Below are positions 1-10,916 of a stretch of 64,000 nt of DNA, piece by piece. A program made the translations under genes and the position numbers. Every line of letters begins with the position of its first letter. Within the stretch, counting starts at the first letter, position 1. The DNA is taken from assembly GCA_029891385.1 (NCBI GenBank), contig CM057233.1, forward strand, positions 33,524,540 to 33,588,539. Direction: 5' to 3'. The stretch is from Erythroxylum novogranatense. Its lineage: Eukaryota; Streptophyta; Magnoliopsida; Malpighiales; Erythroxylaceae. Under the pieces are notes generated by a model. The model worked only from the letters and a program-made list of their open reading frames with translations, did no database searches and was not told the DNA's origin.

Positions 1-177
1 CATGAAATAATTTATGTACAATGCATGTTCATGATAAACCTCGGGTATCATTCCATGATTCTTCTGAACACTATCCCTATACCAAAGTTTATTTAAGTAT
101 AACTAACACTTAGGTTTATGCCTCTTTAGAATCATTGAAGTCACAGTTCATTTCTCACTAACTTATTTTCATCTTAG

Positions 178-600
178 TTCTATAGTCTCATTTTCTATCG
201 TCTCATTTCTATCGTCTACTTTTCCATCGTCTCATTTTCTATCGTCTCATTTTCTATTGTCTCATTTCTATCGTCTGCTTTTCCATCGTCTCATTTCTAT
301 CGTCTATTTTTCCATCATTTCATTTCTATCGTCTCATTTCTATCGTCTGCTTTTCCATCGTCTCATTTCTATCGTCTGTTTTTCTTCCGTCTGCTTTTTT
401 ATTGTCTGTTTTCTTCCGTCAACTTTTCTATCGTCTCATTTTCTATCGTCTAATTTTTCATCATCTGCTTTCTTCCGTTTGCCTTTCTATCGTTTGCTTT
501 CTTCCATCTTCTTTTCTATCGTCTCATTTCTATCGTCTCATTTTCTATCGTCTGCTTTTCCATCGTTTGCTTTTCTATCATCTGCTTTTCTATCCATAAC
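178..600. repeat. 15-bp minisatellite, about 28 units
   Basis: Degenerate head-to-tail units of about 15 bp built on TCTATCGTCTCATTT, with variants TCCATCGTCTGCTTT and TCTTCCGTCTGC. It produces open frames of repeated F-Y-R-L residues that are a by-product of the repeat and not a gene. It lies inside the LTR, downstream of the donor-like site in sense direction, where related LTRs carry their CpG-rich arrays. Confidence 0.85.
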
Positions 601-1431
601 ATCTCCACTTACAAGAATCATAACTTTTGACTCCGATATCCAACATTTTCATACTACTTACCATTGGAAAGATAAAAGAAAGATCTACAACTTTTCAGAA
701 GGCAAATTTGCCAGAATCTATCTAAATCAAGTCCATATTTTCTCCCAAAATCAGAAAACGAATTTTTACAATCAGCTTTCAACACTTTACCTTTAACTCA
801 TCTCCTACCTGAATTATCTCTTTCATCCAACTCCAAAAATCACTTTTACAACACAAAATGCTCATAACCTTTCAAACATTAAATTAACAACCGGATTTTT
901 CATCCTCCAACAACACAGTATTTATGAACAAACATATAAATGTCATTTTTCATGCAGATGATAGTAACTTAGCAACTTGTTGCATGAATCCCCAACTCTA
1001 AAAGATTTATTTACTACTTACCTGCTGAAACTCCAAATCTTCAAGCCCTACTCTCCACAAAATTTTTGTACTTCACTAAGTGAAATGATCAGTTTCTAGT
1101 TTTTTTTAGGATAGAGAACACAAATGGCAAAGTAGGTTTGGTAAAAGAAAGGAAAAACACAAAAGTCACTTAGAAGGTATTTGATGGAAAACTATGTGTT
1201 TTCAAAAAGAAGTTCTTGAAAGATGATAATAAAGAAGGGACTTGGACAAGACTTAACCTGTCAATTCTCAAAGAATAGTAACCTACTTCTAGCAAGAATA
1301 CGAAAGCCTAAGTTACACTTGTCACTTACCCAATACCCAAGTTCCAACTTAGTTTCTTTTGAAACTAACTCCCTTAACTGTCATCTTTACAATCCAACTA
1401 TCTACAAAGCTTTTTTTAATTTCTTGTTTCC

Positions 1432-1452
1432 TATATATATATATATATATAT
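1432..1452. repeat. (TA)n microsatellite
   Basis: About ten TA dinucleotides within the partial LTR, between its sense start (1755) and the donor-like site, so it could also serve as the TATA region of this minus-strand LTR. Confidence 0.8.
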
Positions 1453-1755
1453 GTGTCTTTCTCAATGCTCCATAATTTTCAAAGGTGACACCTAAATTCA
1501 CCAACACATACAAATATGGCATTTCCACCAATCACTAATATTTCCAATGTAAAAACATTCATAATTCTCAAATCAATCCAATTACACCCAGAATTATTCA
1601 TGAATGCATGTACAATTATTTTCATGTGCAAATAAATTCACTATTTATGTATAAGTGTATGGCATATCATGCATGAACATGGAAATGTATCTCTAACTCT
1701 CATTAGTCACTCACATTTACTATTTTAACCCTCCCACAAGTAATAGGATGTTACA

Positions 1756-3400
1756 GAGTTGGTCAAAACAATGCAAGAACTCTTTTCTTACACTCCTAAT
1801 TTCGGTTATGCATGATTAAAAGGGAAGAGGGGGAAGCATCCAATGCATCACACCTTTCTTTAATCAAACATAAAAAAGCCATTAAATGAGACTCTTCTTA
1901 TTTGTTTTAAGATGGCTATATGAAAAGTCCAATCACCTAATATTTTCATGTTAATTTCAATTTTTGATGATGTAAGAAGGAATGTACATATTTCTTCTTT
2001 AATCCAATCAATGCGAATAGGTTATATGTTAACATTATAAGATAACAATTAATGCATTTAATCGTAAGTTCATAACTCCATTTAATGATGATAAACCATA
2101 ATAAAAATCTTTTTTAGTTAGCATTTTAACATCAAATGTGCAACCACATATTCAACCCTAATAACCAAAATTGCTCCTTCATTTCTTTAAAACATTTGTT
2201 TTAATATAATTAATCTAATCAATTACGTTAAACCAAAGTCTAGCCTATTTCTAAATGAACATTTGGGCTTTTAATTAACCATTAATTAGTGTAAACCCAA
2301 CATTCAATTATGGGCTTCTAAAACCTCCTTTTATATTTCTTACTTAGCTTGATAACCTTCCTTGAAGCTAAGTAAGAAATATTATTGGACTTTGATGATT
2401 CAAGCTCCAATAAACATAGAATTAATTTAATCTCAGCAGAATTAATTCTAGCTTATTAACTAAATGTCATTCCACTAAAGACAATTAGTTGAACTTTTGA
2501 ATTATTAAATATTATGAGAACACATATTTTATGTCCAATTGCAAACCCTATTTAGAACATTATTATAGCCATCTACACAATAAAGGATAAAACTACCATT
2601 TTGCCCTTGTGTTGATTTTTCCTTCTAGATCTGCCGTTTTACTTTATAGGTGATTAACACATAAGATCTCATCTTGGTGTTAAGACTTGATGGGTAGCAA
2701 GTCCATCAAACTACTGACGTCAATTTAATCACCACATCTCCTTAAAATATCTAAAAGTGATGATAGCATTATAAACTCCTTATTTTTTAGTAAATGTTCC
2801 CTGATACATGTTTCAATAGATAATTCCAACATAAAAACACCGGATTAATACTTTGTAAAAATCCATTCCGATCATATAAAAAATTATAATGACACACATA
2901 CGAGTTCACCACTCATCAAGATTGTGGCCCATAATAAGCGAATGCTTAAGTTATATGTTTTGAGATTAAAGTAACGACCCACTTTATTCTTGAAAACATA
3001 CTTAATTCTAGATTCATTTAATAGTGCCATTATTGATAGTCAACCACTGTCATAATATGAAACTCATCATTTCCTTTAAGTAAACTCATTTTCTTATATG
3101 GAGATAAATTGCAGCACTATAGTCTAAACCATAATTAAGTGATTAACTTGATTATTCAACTGTGAATTCATTCATTTAGATTCTTATAATATACATGTTT
3201 CCCATACATCTCTATGTCTATGTATATTATTTACAAAAAATTTGGGTACCTTTCGACTAGATATATAATGCTCACACAAATAAAACCAAACTCTTTTATT
3301 TTATTAATAATAAATATTTTTATTACAAAATCAGAATCAAGAAAATAAAGTTACTTGTAATGATTAATATTTCAGGATTTGTTGTAGAGATGAGTTTGAA
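1756..3400. other. AT-rich stretch, no gene recognised
   Basis: No coding frame with recognisable similarity on either strand. The style (very AT-rich with scattered short purine runs) resembles decayed LTR sequence, and AGTAACGACCC near 2970 resembles the start of some gypsy LTRs, but no paired end or target duplication could be shown. The only distinct structure is the hairpin at 2333-2382. Confidence 0.4.
2333..2382. repeat. Perfect 18-bp inverted repeat with 14-nt loop
   Basis: Arm ATATTTCTTACTTAGCTT at 2333-2350 is matched by its exact reverse complement at 2365-2382. Arms this long and perfect in otherwise decayed DNA are unusual. It could be a young hairpin or the remnant of a small inverted-repeat element. 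There is no evidence that it is transcribed. Confidence 0.85.
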
Positions 3401-3826
3401 ATAGAAAGATCATTGATAATGGTGTAGGAAAAAGGTTAAGAAATTTAGTGATGAAAATATATGTAGACGTTCTATTTTCGGTGTTAAAGATGTTTTTGAG
3501 AAAGGTTGGTTATGAAAATGATGTTTTAATGAGAATTGAAAGTTAATGAATATAGAGATGAGTTTATGATTTAATTTTGTGCATAAAATGAGAGCAGAAA
3601 TGTGAATGAAAGAATGATATAAATGTGTTTTAGAGAGAATCTAGAATGAAGTTTTAATAATTGATCACTAGATAGTGCACGATCGTGCATAAGCACGATT
3701 GTGACAAAGAGGAATCACTAGGAAGAGTGCATGATCGTGACAAAGAGGAGACACCAGAAGGATGCGCATGATCATGACAAAAAGAAAACATCAGGGAGTT
3801 GCACGATTCTGTACAAACACAATCAT
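3400..3826 (+). mobile_element. LTR5 fragment, left part
   Basis: Interpreted as the left part of an old type I LTR in plus orientation. Its continuation is 6968-7380, then 38785-38923, then 48937-49560, interrupted by solo LTR4, the 31-kb gypsy element and the chromodomain gypsy element, each leaving a target duplication. The link rests on those duplications and on the type I mini-exon and donor sequence in the last two pieces. The true left boundary is not resolved. Confidence 0.5.
3668..3820. repeat. Palindrome-bearing tandem units (GCACGATCGTGC)
   Basis: Three to four degenerate units of roughly 40-50 bp, each with a CACGATCGTG-like palindrome followed by TGACAAAGAGGA. One more unit lies beyond the inserted solo LTR4 at about 6985-7040. 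The perfect 12-bp palindrome GCACGATCGTGC is at 3677. Confidence 0.75.
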
Positions 3827-3998
3827 TGTTGGGCCCCAAAATTTTTTATTTTTTTTATTTATTTATTTATTCTTTATTTTTCTTTAATTGTTTTATTATT
3901 ATTATTTAGTTGAGTCTTTAAATTAAGAAGGATGAATGGGGAATTGAGAATGAAGTGTTAGAATTATATTAGGTGATGTTAAGTGGGTTGAAAGAATA

Positions 3999-4012
3999 GA
4001 GACATATAAAAC
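3999..4012 (+). promoter_or_regulatory. Putative TATA box of solo LTR4
   Basis: ACATATAAAACAAA, about 235 bp upstream of the donor-like site. Other LTRs here have a TATA-like box at a similar distance (about 235-320 bp) from their donor, so this is the probable start region of the element's transcript. Confidence 0.55.
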
Positions 4013-6246
4013 AAATTAAGGGCAAACTTGGAAAACCTAAGTGAAGGAGGGGCAAAATTGGAAGAAAGGGAGTAAAACAAGAGATAAAATTTTGTTTGAA
4101 TTAGAAGAAGAAGGGAGGTGTCGTAGGAACCAAAAAGAAGAAGAGAAAAATGTGGAAAAGAAGAAGAGAGGAAGAAAGAGTCGAGGAAATTTGAAAGGAA
4201 GAAGAAAGAAAAAAAAAAAGAGAAATCTACTTGTTGGAGGTAAGTTTTCATCTTCTTATGCTAGATTCAAAAAGGGGATTAAATAGAGGTTAGGGTTTGT
4301 GTTGGAAATTAAGGAAGAAACGAGAGAAAGATGAAAACCAATTGATTTTGAGATTTCTAAGTTAGGGTTTTAGTTTGTCTAGCCTATATGGGCTATGAGT
4401 AGGTTAGGTTTAAATTCAATTTTAGCATTTCTTTGATTCTTGAATTTTATGAACTTTCTTTTGAATATATGTATTAAATAGAAATTGGTTTAATTGAAGG
4501 GAATCAAGGAAACCATATTCAAGAGAGAGAGGAAAGGCAATCTTGAGCTTGGATTTTCAACAATTTAGGTGGGTAATATTTTTATAGTTGTTGTGTGATG
4601 GGCAAATGCCCTATGTGCATGTGATTTTTGCTTAAATTGTATAAATGTTAAATTGTGGTGAATATTTGAAAATGCATGAGGAAATATGACATGTTTTCTT
4701 GAAACGAATGAAAACTATGAAAATATGAGAATTTGATAAAATGAAAGAAGCACGACAACACAAATTTGCGGTTGATTAATTTGAGCATAGATTTGTTTAT
4801 GATTGGGCAAGAGAGAAACTCGTTTCGTTATTCACGTGCACGTTGACCTATAGCCTTTTCTCAGCTTCCCGCTTGAGGCCACGAGATCCTGAGAAATCAG
4901 ACTCGTTTTGTTCACGGTGTAAACCGTTTTGTTCCACGAAAACTCTCTAGCCATTTGTTGTGCATTTCATTATGACTTTGTTGAGTATGATGCATAACAA
5001 AGTGTTATGATTGATAGAAGATTTCATGATATGCTTGATCTGATAAATTTTGGTTGATTATGAATTATGTGATGAATTTGCGAATGAATTGGATTGCTTG
5101 ATATATGTGTATTTGTGCTTGTTGTGTGGCTCATTACTGATGGCTATAAATGTATTAGCCACTAAGCTGAGTTGCTCACCCCACTTTCTCTCCTCAGGTG
5201 CAAAACAAGACGAATGTGAACCTTGCAAGTCATTGGAAAACTTCAAGGCTTTAGATACTTTTGTACTAAGTTAGTAACTAGCCTTTTGGATAGCTTTTCA
5301 AGCATATCAAACATGAAGCATCTCATGTATTATGTATCTTGTGCTTAGTTCATGATGGACATGTTGATATGTGTTTAAAGCTATGCATGAACATTTATTT
5401 TGCTTGGGAATGAGAATGAGAATTCAAGTATTCTCTTTTTGAGTATGATTGTGTTGTTTTATAGATAGTGTATGAGATTGTGTATGACTTTTGTGAAAGA
5501 GGAATGTGCATGCGCATATTCTTCATTGTTGAGTTTGAAATTGGTTATTTGTTGTGGAATAGCATATTGGAGATTTTAAGGGTGTATGAGATGAATTGGT
5601 TGAGTTGGAGCTCAAAAGTACCGAAAGGTACTTGGTAGTGGGTGAATATGAAGGGAATTGTATTTTGGCAAGCCTTCCTAGGTATAGGAATGGTGTTCAA
5701 AAATTCAATGGAAAAATTGTATTGATCTAGATAGAATCAGTCAAAGTGGTCTTAATGAAAGTTGTAGCTTATATTTTCAACTTTCTAACGCTATAAAGTA
5801 TGACATTTTTTGATATCAGGGCTGGAAGTTATGATCAATTGAAGTCTTTATGTTGTTTTTTTAGGGGCAGTCACTTTGATTGAAATTTTGACCTTTATAG
5901 AGGTGAAAATTGCTCTTTAGATCTTCATAAAAGTTGTAGATTGCCTTTTTATCTTTCCTTTAATATAAATTATGGAATTGTTGGACATTGGAATTGAGAG
6001 TTGTGATTTTTAGAAGTTCTGTTACTGTTTAGTATGACCATTTTCAGGCAGCCACTTTATGGTGGGTTCTGACTTATTTTAGAGGCCGAATTGGTTTTTA
6101 AGTCCTTCATAGAAGTTGTAGAGCTTCATTTTAACTTTCCATTGATACCAAATTTGTAAATTTTTGAGTTCTAGGTCATAAGATAGGAATTTTAGAACTT
6201 AGGTTGCTGGAAAAGGAGAGAAAAAAAAAAGAGAAAACCAAGAGAT

Positions 6247-6370
6247 CACGTGGATAGCGAGCGCGACGCCGCGTTTTCGCGCGCACTCGTGAAGGTGAAT
6301 GCGTCACCTTGTGACTCTGTAATGATCATGACCGTGTTGCGATGTGACACCGTCGCGAAAGCGATGCGAC
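6247..6370. repeat. CpG-rich island in solo LTR4
   Basis: A GC-rich block in AT-rich surroundings, with repeated GCGACGC, CGCGC and CGTCGCGAAAGCGATGCGAC-type words forming imperfect palindromes. Comparable islands lie in LTR1, LTR2 and the chromodomain element's LTRs. Confidence 0.75.
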
Positions 6371-6967
6371 CCTTTTCCCTCCCTTGACCCGATCTCTTTT
6401 CACTCTTTTGCCTATAACTTTTTCATCCGACTTTCGATTGACCTAATTTTTAAAGCTTTGGATTTCTAATACAATCCTCTACCTATCCACCAAAATTTGT
6501 AGGTTTTGATTTTAATTTGAAAAAGATGGATTGAATCAAAGTGAGTTGGATATTTTTTCTGAACATGCTTCAGTATTTTGGCGATATTTTGATCTGTAGA
6601 GCTTCGATTGCTGATTTTTGTTTCAAATTAAACTAGAGACATGGAGCTACAACCTATCTGAAGGAATTGAATTTCAATTTGGGCCCTAAGACTTTCAATT
6701 TCTGGAGTGAATTCGGGTGTAGTATTCAGTCTTGGTTTAATGTTAGCCCAATAGTGTTTTGGCCATAACTTCTTCATTTCTGAACCAAATTGAGTATTTT
6801 TGGTGCCGTTAGAAATGTAATTCAATGGGGAACAAATGTTCTAAAGAAGCTGGTCTGAGACTCCAAATGGAAGTTCCCCAATTATGCTCAGTAAGTTATA
6901 AGAAGTGAGCCCTCCACGAGTTTATGATTCCGAATGTTGGACTTCGAAAATAGGGTCCAACAATCAT

Positions 6968-7380
6968 GATAGAGAGCAACATAGTGGAGTTGCACGATCA
7001 TGCATAAGCATGATCGTGAAAAAGAGGAATCAATAGAACAGTGAAGGTGCAATGCTTTTTGACAGTTTTAAATACCCTTCACTCTTTTAACCATAACTTC
7101 TTCTCTGGGCCTCTAATTAACTTGAAATTTGAACCACAAACTCTTCACACATAATCCTTCCTCTAAACCAAAGTTAATGGTCATCTAAATTCATTAGGAA
7201 AGGATCGATTAATGATTGATTGATGATTTTATAATAATCAAGTATATTTGAGCTATGAACCTTAATATATGATTGAATGATGAACTTAGAATAAATTTGT
7301 TTCATTGAGGTGTAAACCTAAGTTCAAATTAAACATATATGAGTTTTGAAGTATAAGTGAACATAATATTTGAATAAAAT
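6968..7380 (+). mobile_element. LTR5 fragment, second part
   Basis: Continues the interrupted LTR5 after solo LTR4: it carries one more palindromic CACGATCATG unit (6985-7040) and an 'ATAACTTCTTC' segment typical of these LTRs. It ends where the 31-kb gypsy element begins; TAATA at 7381-7385 is that element's target duplication. Confidence 0.5.
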
Positions 7381-8029
7381 TAATATTTTTTGCCCCATTT
7401 CTGAAACCCAACAATCGTTTCGAATATCATAAAACGTGAGCATATTTCTCTGTAGGGTTATTTCAATAAAATCTCCTTAGTCATCATTCTTATAACATCT
7501 CAATCCACAAAGGCAAACCCACACCAGTTAAACGCCCAAATCACCACTTGAATTTAAAAAAAATTGCTCCATGTATCTAGTTTATTTTGAAACAATAATT
7601 ATCTCATTTATAGCTCTATAGATCAATATATTATTAAAATACCAAAGTATGTTCAGTAAACAACCAATTCTTGCTCTTCCAATCAATTCCCTCAATTTCT
7701 CTCCATCAATCTTTTTCAAATCAACACCAATAGATACAAATTTTTATCAAGAGGTATAAAAATGAGTTAGGAATCTATTGGTTCAAAAATCACTTCATTA
7801 TAAGGTCGGAGGATGAAGTTATAGCCAAAAGAATCAACTATGTTTATATCCTCAATCATATTGTACCTATCTTGGGACAATTGGCATAACTTTTATCAAA
7901 TATTTTGGATTAATGCCATTTAAAATCGTTTCAAAGAAAATTTCTAGATCTACAACTTCCATGCAGAATGTGAAACGAGATTTTGCCTACAAAAGGGTCA
8001 AAATTGCAATTTACTGTAGTTGTCCCATG

Positions 8030-8215
8030 TATGTCCGTTAAATAGACGTACATGTTCGTCTAATGGACATAGACAGGCTTTGGGTGCCTTCTAGACCTAA
8101 GATAGTCCGTTTAATAGACCTAATGTCTATTTAACGGACATGGACTGGGATGGGGATGTTTTTACACCTGAGAAGGTCCGTTTAATGTACCTAAAGTCCG
8201 TCTAACGAACATATG
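8030..8215. repeat. GTCCGTTTAACGGAC palindrome cluster
   Basis: At least six half or full copies of a GTCCGTTTAACGGAC-like palindrome spaced 20-40 bp apart. The same cluster, with its own mutations, is at 26760-26945 in the partner LTR, so it was present when the element inserted. Confidence 0.8.
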
Positions 8216-10294
8216 TGTCACAAATTTCCTCCAAAGCCTCTCCAATGGTTCCTACATCCATTCTAACATCCCTTTCACTCATAATCTTCCAACACTCATT
8301 TCTTCTACTGCAATATCACTCCTTAAACATTCAATTACCAATTTGGTTGCATTAAACTCCCAAATCTCAACTGAAACGACTCATCACATTTAGCCAATTC
8401 TTAAAACTTACTCTAGTTGTCCTATATGCATCCTATGCTGCATCACCATCTATAGTGATCATATCTCTTAACTCTGATATCCAAAAATTACATGCTTTAT
8501 ATCATTAGAAAGCTAGAAATACAAGCTACAACCTTCATGAGATCTCTTTGGCTAATTCTACCTAGATAGATGTATTTTTTCCCTTGAGTTCAAAACATAA
8601 TTTCTATACCCATGAAAGCTTGTAAAATGCAATATCTCTTCATATCAATTCAACTATTAAATACTTTTCATTAAACTCTTGAATCTCATCTCAAATGATT
8701 CATTCCATACAACCTTTCCAAATCTCTAGCATGCTATTTTAAAACTAACCACAATTTGCAATCTCAACGAAGAAGAATATGCATATACACATTCCACTTC
8801 CACCACCATCATACTCAACCTGTAAAATAACTTAATCATACTCAAAAGGAAATCCTCAATTTCCCATTATCATTGCTAAACAAAGTAAATATTTGAACAA
8901 GCTTTATTTACATATCAACATACATATCACTAACTTAATAGAAATACAAGTGGATGCTTAATGTTTGGCATGTTTAATAAGCTATCCAATAGTGTTCGAA
9001 CTAGCTTAGTACAAAAGTTAACTATATCGGAGTTTGTCTAATTGCCTTGCAAGGATCACTAATCTTCTTGTTCTGCACCTGAGGAGGGAAAAATGAAGGA
9101 TTGAGCGACATAACTCAGTGGTAATATATTTATAGTCATTGGCAGTGAGCCACACAATCAAACATACATTTGTGTATTCATATAGGCATACTCATCTTAT
9201 CTTAATCTAACAATGTAAGTTCAACATTCACAATTCCAATTCACAACTTATAATTCAATATATCATCACATAAAACATATTGGATGTAATTTATCATCAA
9301 AGCATATCACACAAATTTCATCATAACTTAACATATCAAAATGAAAATGCACAAACAAATGGCTCGAGGGTTTCGTGGAACGAAATGGAGAAATCGAAGT
9401 TTACACTATGAACGAAACAAGTCCACTTTTCAGATCTCGTATGGCATAAACGGGCAACCAGGAGAAAGTTTTATGTTGATGTGTATGTGACTATGACATG
9501 ATTCCTCTCATGCCTATACAAAAGCACATATTCATGCTTAATTTGATTCATCACAAACTTATATTCTCATGCTTTTTCTTCTTTCATTATTTTTCTTCTT
9601 TCCATTTAATCAAAATTTCATGATACAATTCCAAGGCATAGCATGATCATACTCACAATTCAATTATATCAAAATGTCTTACATAATAATGCATTTACAT
9701 CACAACAATTTAAAATAAGCCATTTTAGCAAATAATACACGCACAAGGCATTTTGCTCATATTACACAACAATTACAAATAAATTACCCTCCTTATTTCA
9801 CTTGAAAATCTAAATTCAATTTTACCCTCCCTCTTGCTCTTGAATAGGGTTTTCTTGATTTCCTAACATAACTAAAATTCTCATTCAATCCACATTCAAA
9901 TGGAATTCTCCCTAAAAAATCCATAATTACAAAAAAGTAATCAACATAAATCAAACTCAAACCTAACCTACCCATAGTCCGTCTAGAATAGAAAAACCAA
10001 AACCTAGTTTCGAAACCCTAAAATCAAATGGGTTCTCTTAAATCATCTTCTTCTAACACAAACCCTCCATTCTCTATAGAAACCCCTTCCTCTCTCTAAC
10101 TCCTTCTCTAACAAAGCAAGAAGAAAAAGATGAACTTACCTTGATAAGCTTGATTTCTTCTTCTTTCTTCTTTCTTCTTTCTTCTTCCTTCCAGGCTTCT
10201 CTTGCCAACTCTCACGAATTCTCTCTCTTCTCCTCTCTTATTTCACTTTTTTTTCTCTCTTTGGTTTCTCACGACACTTCTCTCTTCTCTCCAT

Positions 10295-10456
10295 GTTTAT
10301 TTGGTCTTTTTCCCATTTTCCCTTCATTTACCTTATCCTTCCCATTATGCCCTCCTTTTGTCTTTAAAACTACACGTTTATTTGGTCTTTTCCCATTTTC
10401 CCCTTCATTTACCTTATCCTTCCCATTATGCCCTCCTTTTGTCTTTAAAACTAACA
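10295..10456. repeat. 81-bp tandem duplication, two near-identical copies
   Basis: The unit starting GTTTATTTGGTC at 10295 recurs at 10376 almost unchanged. The partner LTR has one copy (about 38255-38335), so the duplication arose in this LTR after insertion. It spans the TTTTAAAGAC segment that may act as the TATA region. Confidence 0.9.
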
Positions 10457-10899
10457 TCTTATACTTCTAATTCCTTAACTAAATCCTTCCAAAATCCAAA
10501 AGGAATTTGATAATGCTTCCTTTTTAAAAAATGTTCCTCATTGTCTTAATTTTCTAATGACACCAAAATCATTCCATTTGGTTAGAAAATCTGAAAGTTA
10601 TATCCTAAACATTTATGAGCTATTCTTATACTGAAACAATATTATGTGCTCAACTTCCATCAAACAATTAAAAGTCTTAAGGACTGAATTAGAACTAGAT
10701 TTCATCATATAATTTTTATACATATCTCTCTTGTTTAATCCAAATAAAAATCACCTAATTTTGATAACTAGAGAAATAGTTATGGCTAAAACACTGAAGC
10801 ATACTTAGTGAACATGTTTCAACTACATTTTTCAGCTTTTAACTTCCAACATTTCACATATAATAGTTCTAAGCTCCAAGAAAAGTTTGGGATTCAATA

Positions 10900-10916
10900 A
10901 TTCTACCCCCTTAAAG
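10900..10916 (-). promoter_or_regulatory. Polypurine tract of the 31-kb gypsy element
   Basis: On the minus strand it reads AAGGGGGTAGAAT directly before the LTR start, the primer site for second-strand synthesis. The matching tract of the chromodomain element is at 41609-41622. It fixes the orientation of this element. Confidence 0.8.

Larger units (their letters stand above)
1..1755 (-). mobile_element. Partial gypsy LTR (type I), cut by window edge
   Basis: The right end reads ...GGATGTTACA, the reverse of the TGTAACATCC start seen in the LTRs at 14823 and 48931, and is preceded by the same ACCCTCCCA block, so this is the sense start of a minus-strand LTR. No polypurine tract follows (the next bases are GAGTTGGTCA), so 1755 is an outer edge: either a 5' LTR or a solo LTR. 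A splice-donor-like CAG|GTAAGT lies at 1022/1021 on the minus strand, the position where related LTRs carry theirs. The left end, and so the length and the other target duplication, are outside the window. Confidence 0.7.
3827..6962 (+). mobile_element. Solo LTR4 (type II gypsy LTR, 3136 bp)
   Basis: Starts TGTTGGGCCCC and ends GGGTCCAACA, flanked by a perfect 5-bp target duplication ATCAT (3822-3826 and 6963-6967). No coding region is present, so it is a solo LTR left by recombination between two LTRs. Inside, in order: TATA-like ACATATAAAAC near 4003, a purine-rich leader at 4040-4230, donor GAG|GTAAGT at 4239/4240, a block conserved with other LTRs at 4795-4960, pyrimidine-rich acceptor TCCTCAG|GTG at 5197/5198, three copies of a GTTGTAG...GTTATG cassette at 5755-6185, and a CpG-rich island at 6247-6370. 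The lysine- and arginine-rich open frame over the purine leader is not a gene. Confidence 0.93.
7386..10899 (-). mobile_element. 3' LTR of the 31-kb gypsy element
   Basis: Matches the LTR at 26119-28814/38043-38779 along its length. Both ends are eroded: the left end reads TTTTTTGCCCCATTTCTG against TGTTGGGGGCCATTTCTG, and the right end reads GATTCAATA against GGTCCAACA, mostly C-to-T type changes. In sense direction (right to left) it holds a purine-rich leader, donor AAG|GTAAGT at 10140/10139, a conserved block at 9361-9490, acceptor CCTCAG|GTGC at 9079/9078, a palindrome cluster at 8030-8215 and a GTTGTAG...GTTATG cassette near 8460-8550. Confidence 0.88.

Noticed and set aside
257..796. 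Open frames of 179 and 65 residues rich in F, Y, R, L and S
   Set aside because: They arise from the 15-bp minisatellite, which is open in several frames; no domain and no codon bias.
1756..3400. Possible separate copia LTR or small non-autonomous element
   Set aside because: Style and a few words fit, but I found no paired ends, target duplication or primer site.
4041..4286. Lysine/arginine-rich 81-residue frame resembling a nuclear protein
   Set aside because: It is the purine-rich leader of solo LTR4; the equivalent tract is present in other LTRs without the frame.
10141..10510. Frames of 109 and 102 residues with an internal repeat
   Set aside because: Caused by the 81-bp tandem duplication in an LTR; absent from the partner LTR.
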